Source: JBGSMF01 sp964651475
GTDB taxonomy: Bacteria; Chloroflexota; Anaerolineae; Fen-1058
DNA length: 6,023 bases
Reading direction: 5' to 3'
Assembly: GCA_964651475.1 (NCBI GenBank)
Contig: CAZYXV010000080.1
Location: 1-6,023 of the forward strand
Shown here: positions 5,831 through 6,023 of the stretch, piece by piece
Numbering within the stretch: the first letter of the stretch is position 1
Layout: each line of letters starts with the position of its first letter
The notes under the pieces: model-generated
What the model was told of the DNA's origin: nothing
Database searches by the model: none
Seen by the model: the letters and a program-made list of their open reading frames with translations, nothing else
Translations under genes and position numbers: made by a program

Positions 5831-5948
5831 AATTTTGTCGTCATTGCGAGGGCGCGTTAGCGCCCGAAGCAATCTCCCTTTTACAGCAGGAGATTGCTTC
5901 GCGCCCGGAGTTTGCCCTGAGTGAAACGAAGGGGGCGCTCGCAATGAC
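5831..5948. repeat. MITE-like palindromic interspersed repeat
   Basis: The outer ends GTCATTGCGAG (5840-5850) and CTCGCAATGAC (5938-5948) are perfect 11-bp inverted repeats. Inside is a second perfect 13-bp inverted pair, CGAAGCAATCTCC (5865-5877) and GGAGATTGCTTCG (5889-5901), around an 11-base loop. A small hairpin GGGCGC-GTTA-GCGCCC also spans 5850-5865. Repeats with GTCATTGCGAG ends and a GAAGCAATCTCC core are common in intergenic regions of several bacterial phyla, including Chloroflexota. It encodes nothing convincing. The hairpins lack T-tracts, but as strong structures after the last gene they could protect or end the transcript. Confidence 0.8.
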
Positions 5949-5959
5949 AGCACGGTAAG

Positions 5960-6002
5960 AAAATTGCACTTTATACTGGGCGCGGGCACAATCTGCAATT
6001 TT
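5960..6002. repeat. Inverted repeat between the two palindromic elements
   Basis: AAAATTGCA (5960-5968) and TGCAATTTT (5994-6002) are perfect 9-bp inverted repeats separated by 25 bases. The right arm ends in four Ts, so a weak terminator-like stem-loop is possible. The right arm also overlaps the AATTTTGT that precedes the second GTCATTGCGAG copy. Confidence 0.35.
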
Positions 6003-6023
6003 GTTGTCATTGCGAGGGTGCGA
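5997..6023. repeat. Start of a second copy of the GTCATTGCGAG repeat, cut by the window edge
   Basis: Bases 5997-6022 match 5831-5856 at 24 of 26 positions, with C/T differences at 5839 and 5853. The match includes the AATTTTGT flank before GTCATTGCGAG, so the repeat unit may begin at AATTTT. The copies are in direct orientation, 166 bases apart. Confidence 0.7.

Noticed and set aside
5835..5924. A 29-codon frame behind the orphan AGGAGG
   Set aside because: It lies wholly inside the palindromic repeat, so the frame is a by-product of the repeat sequence.
5840..5948. CRISPR-like or integron attC-like structure at the right edge
   Set aside because: There are only two spaced copies, with long nested palindromes and no regular short spacers, and neither the conserved attC core sites nor an integrase gene is present. 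It fits a dispersed palindromic repeat better.

Overview
The window looks like a bacterial chromosome segment of moderately high GC, about 60% by eye in the genes, with AT-richer stretches at both ends. The long ArsR-type regulator with a large N-terminal region, the interspersed 'GTCATTGCGAG' palindromic repeats and the IS debris all fit a Chloroflexota-like (Anaerolineae-type) genome or metagenomic bin. That placement is inference: there is no rRNA or universal marker here. No tRNA, rRNA, CRISPR array or riboswitch was recognised.

Left edge (1 to about 420): remains of mobile DNA. A minus-strand fragment encodes only the N-terminal domain of an IS1634-type (DUF4277) transposase. It stops abruptly at a sequence resembling the terminal repeat of a second insertion sequence, so this appears to be an IS broken by another IS. 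The AT-rich stretch that follows carries a good sigma70-like promoter (487-514). A perfect 14-bp palindrome covers its -10 region, and a second, imperfect dyad lies downstream.

Centre (582-3962): five genes in one direction with almost no spacing. They are a long ArsR-family repressor with a C-terminal winged helix, a small NTF2/SnoaL-like protein, a metallo-beta-lactamase-fold hydrolase with a complete metal-binding set, an iron-sulfur-flavoprotein-like FMN protein with a compact four-cysteine motif, and a second NTF2-fold protein of the putative lumazine-binding type. Stops and starts abut or overlap, which indicates an operon. The likely logic is a ligand-responsive repressor controlling a small-molecule conversion or detoxification set (one hydrolase, one flavin redox protein, two cone-shaped pocket proteins). 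The substrate cannot be read from the sequence.

Right (4029-5816): a 595-residue protein made of two homologous halves at a constant offset of 296 residues, each with winged-helix-like segments. It has its own strong ribosome binding site after a 66-base gap and may belong to the same transcription unit. Its C-terminal motif in each half recalls the SCO6745-type helix-turn-helix family.

Right edge (5817-6023): non-coding. It contains an orphan consensus Shine-Dalgarno sequence, a MITE-like palindromic repeat bounded by inverted GTCATTGCGAG ends, and the start of a second copy running off the window.
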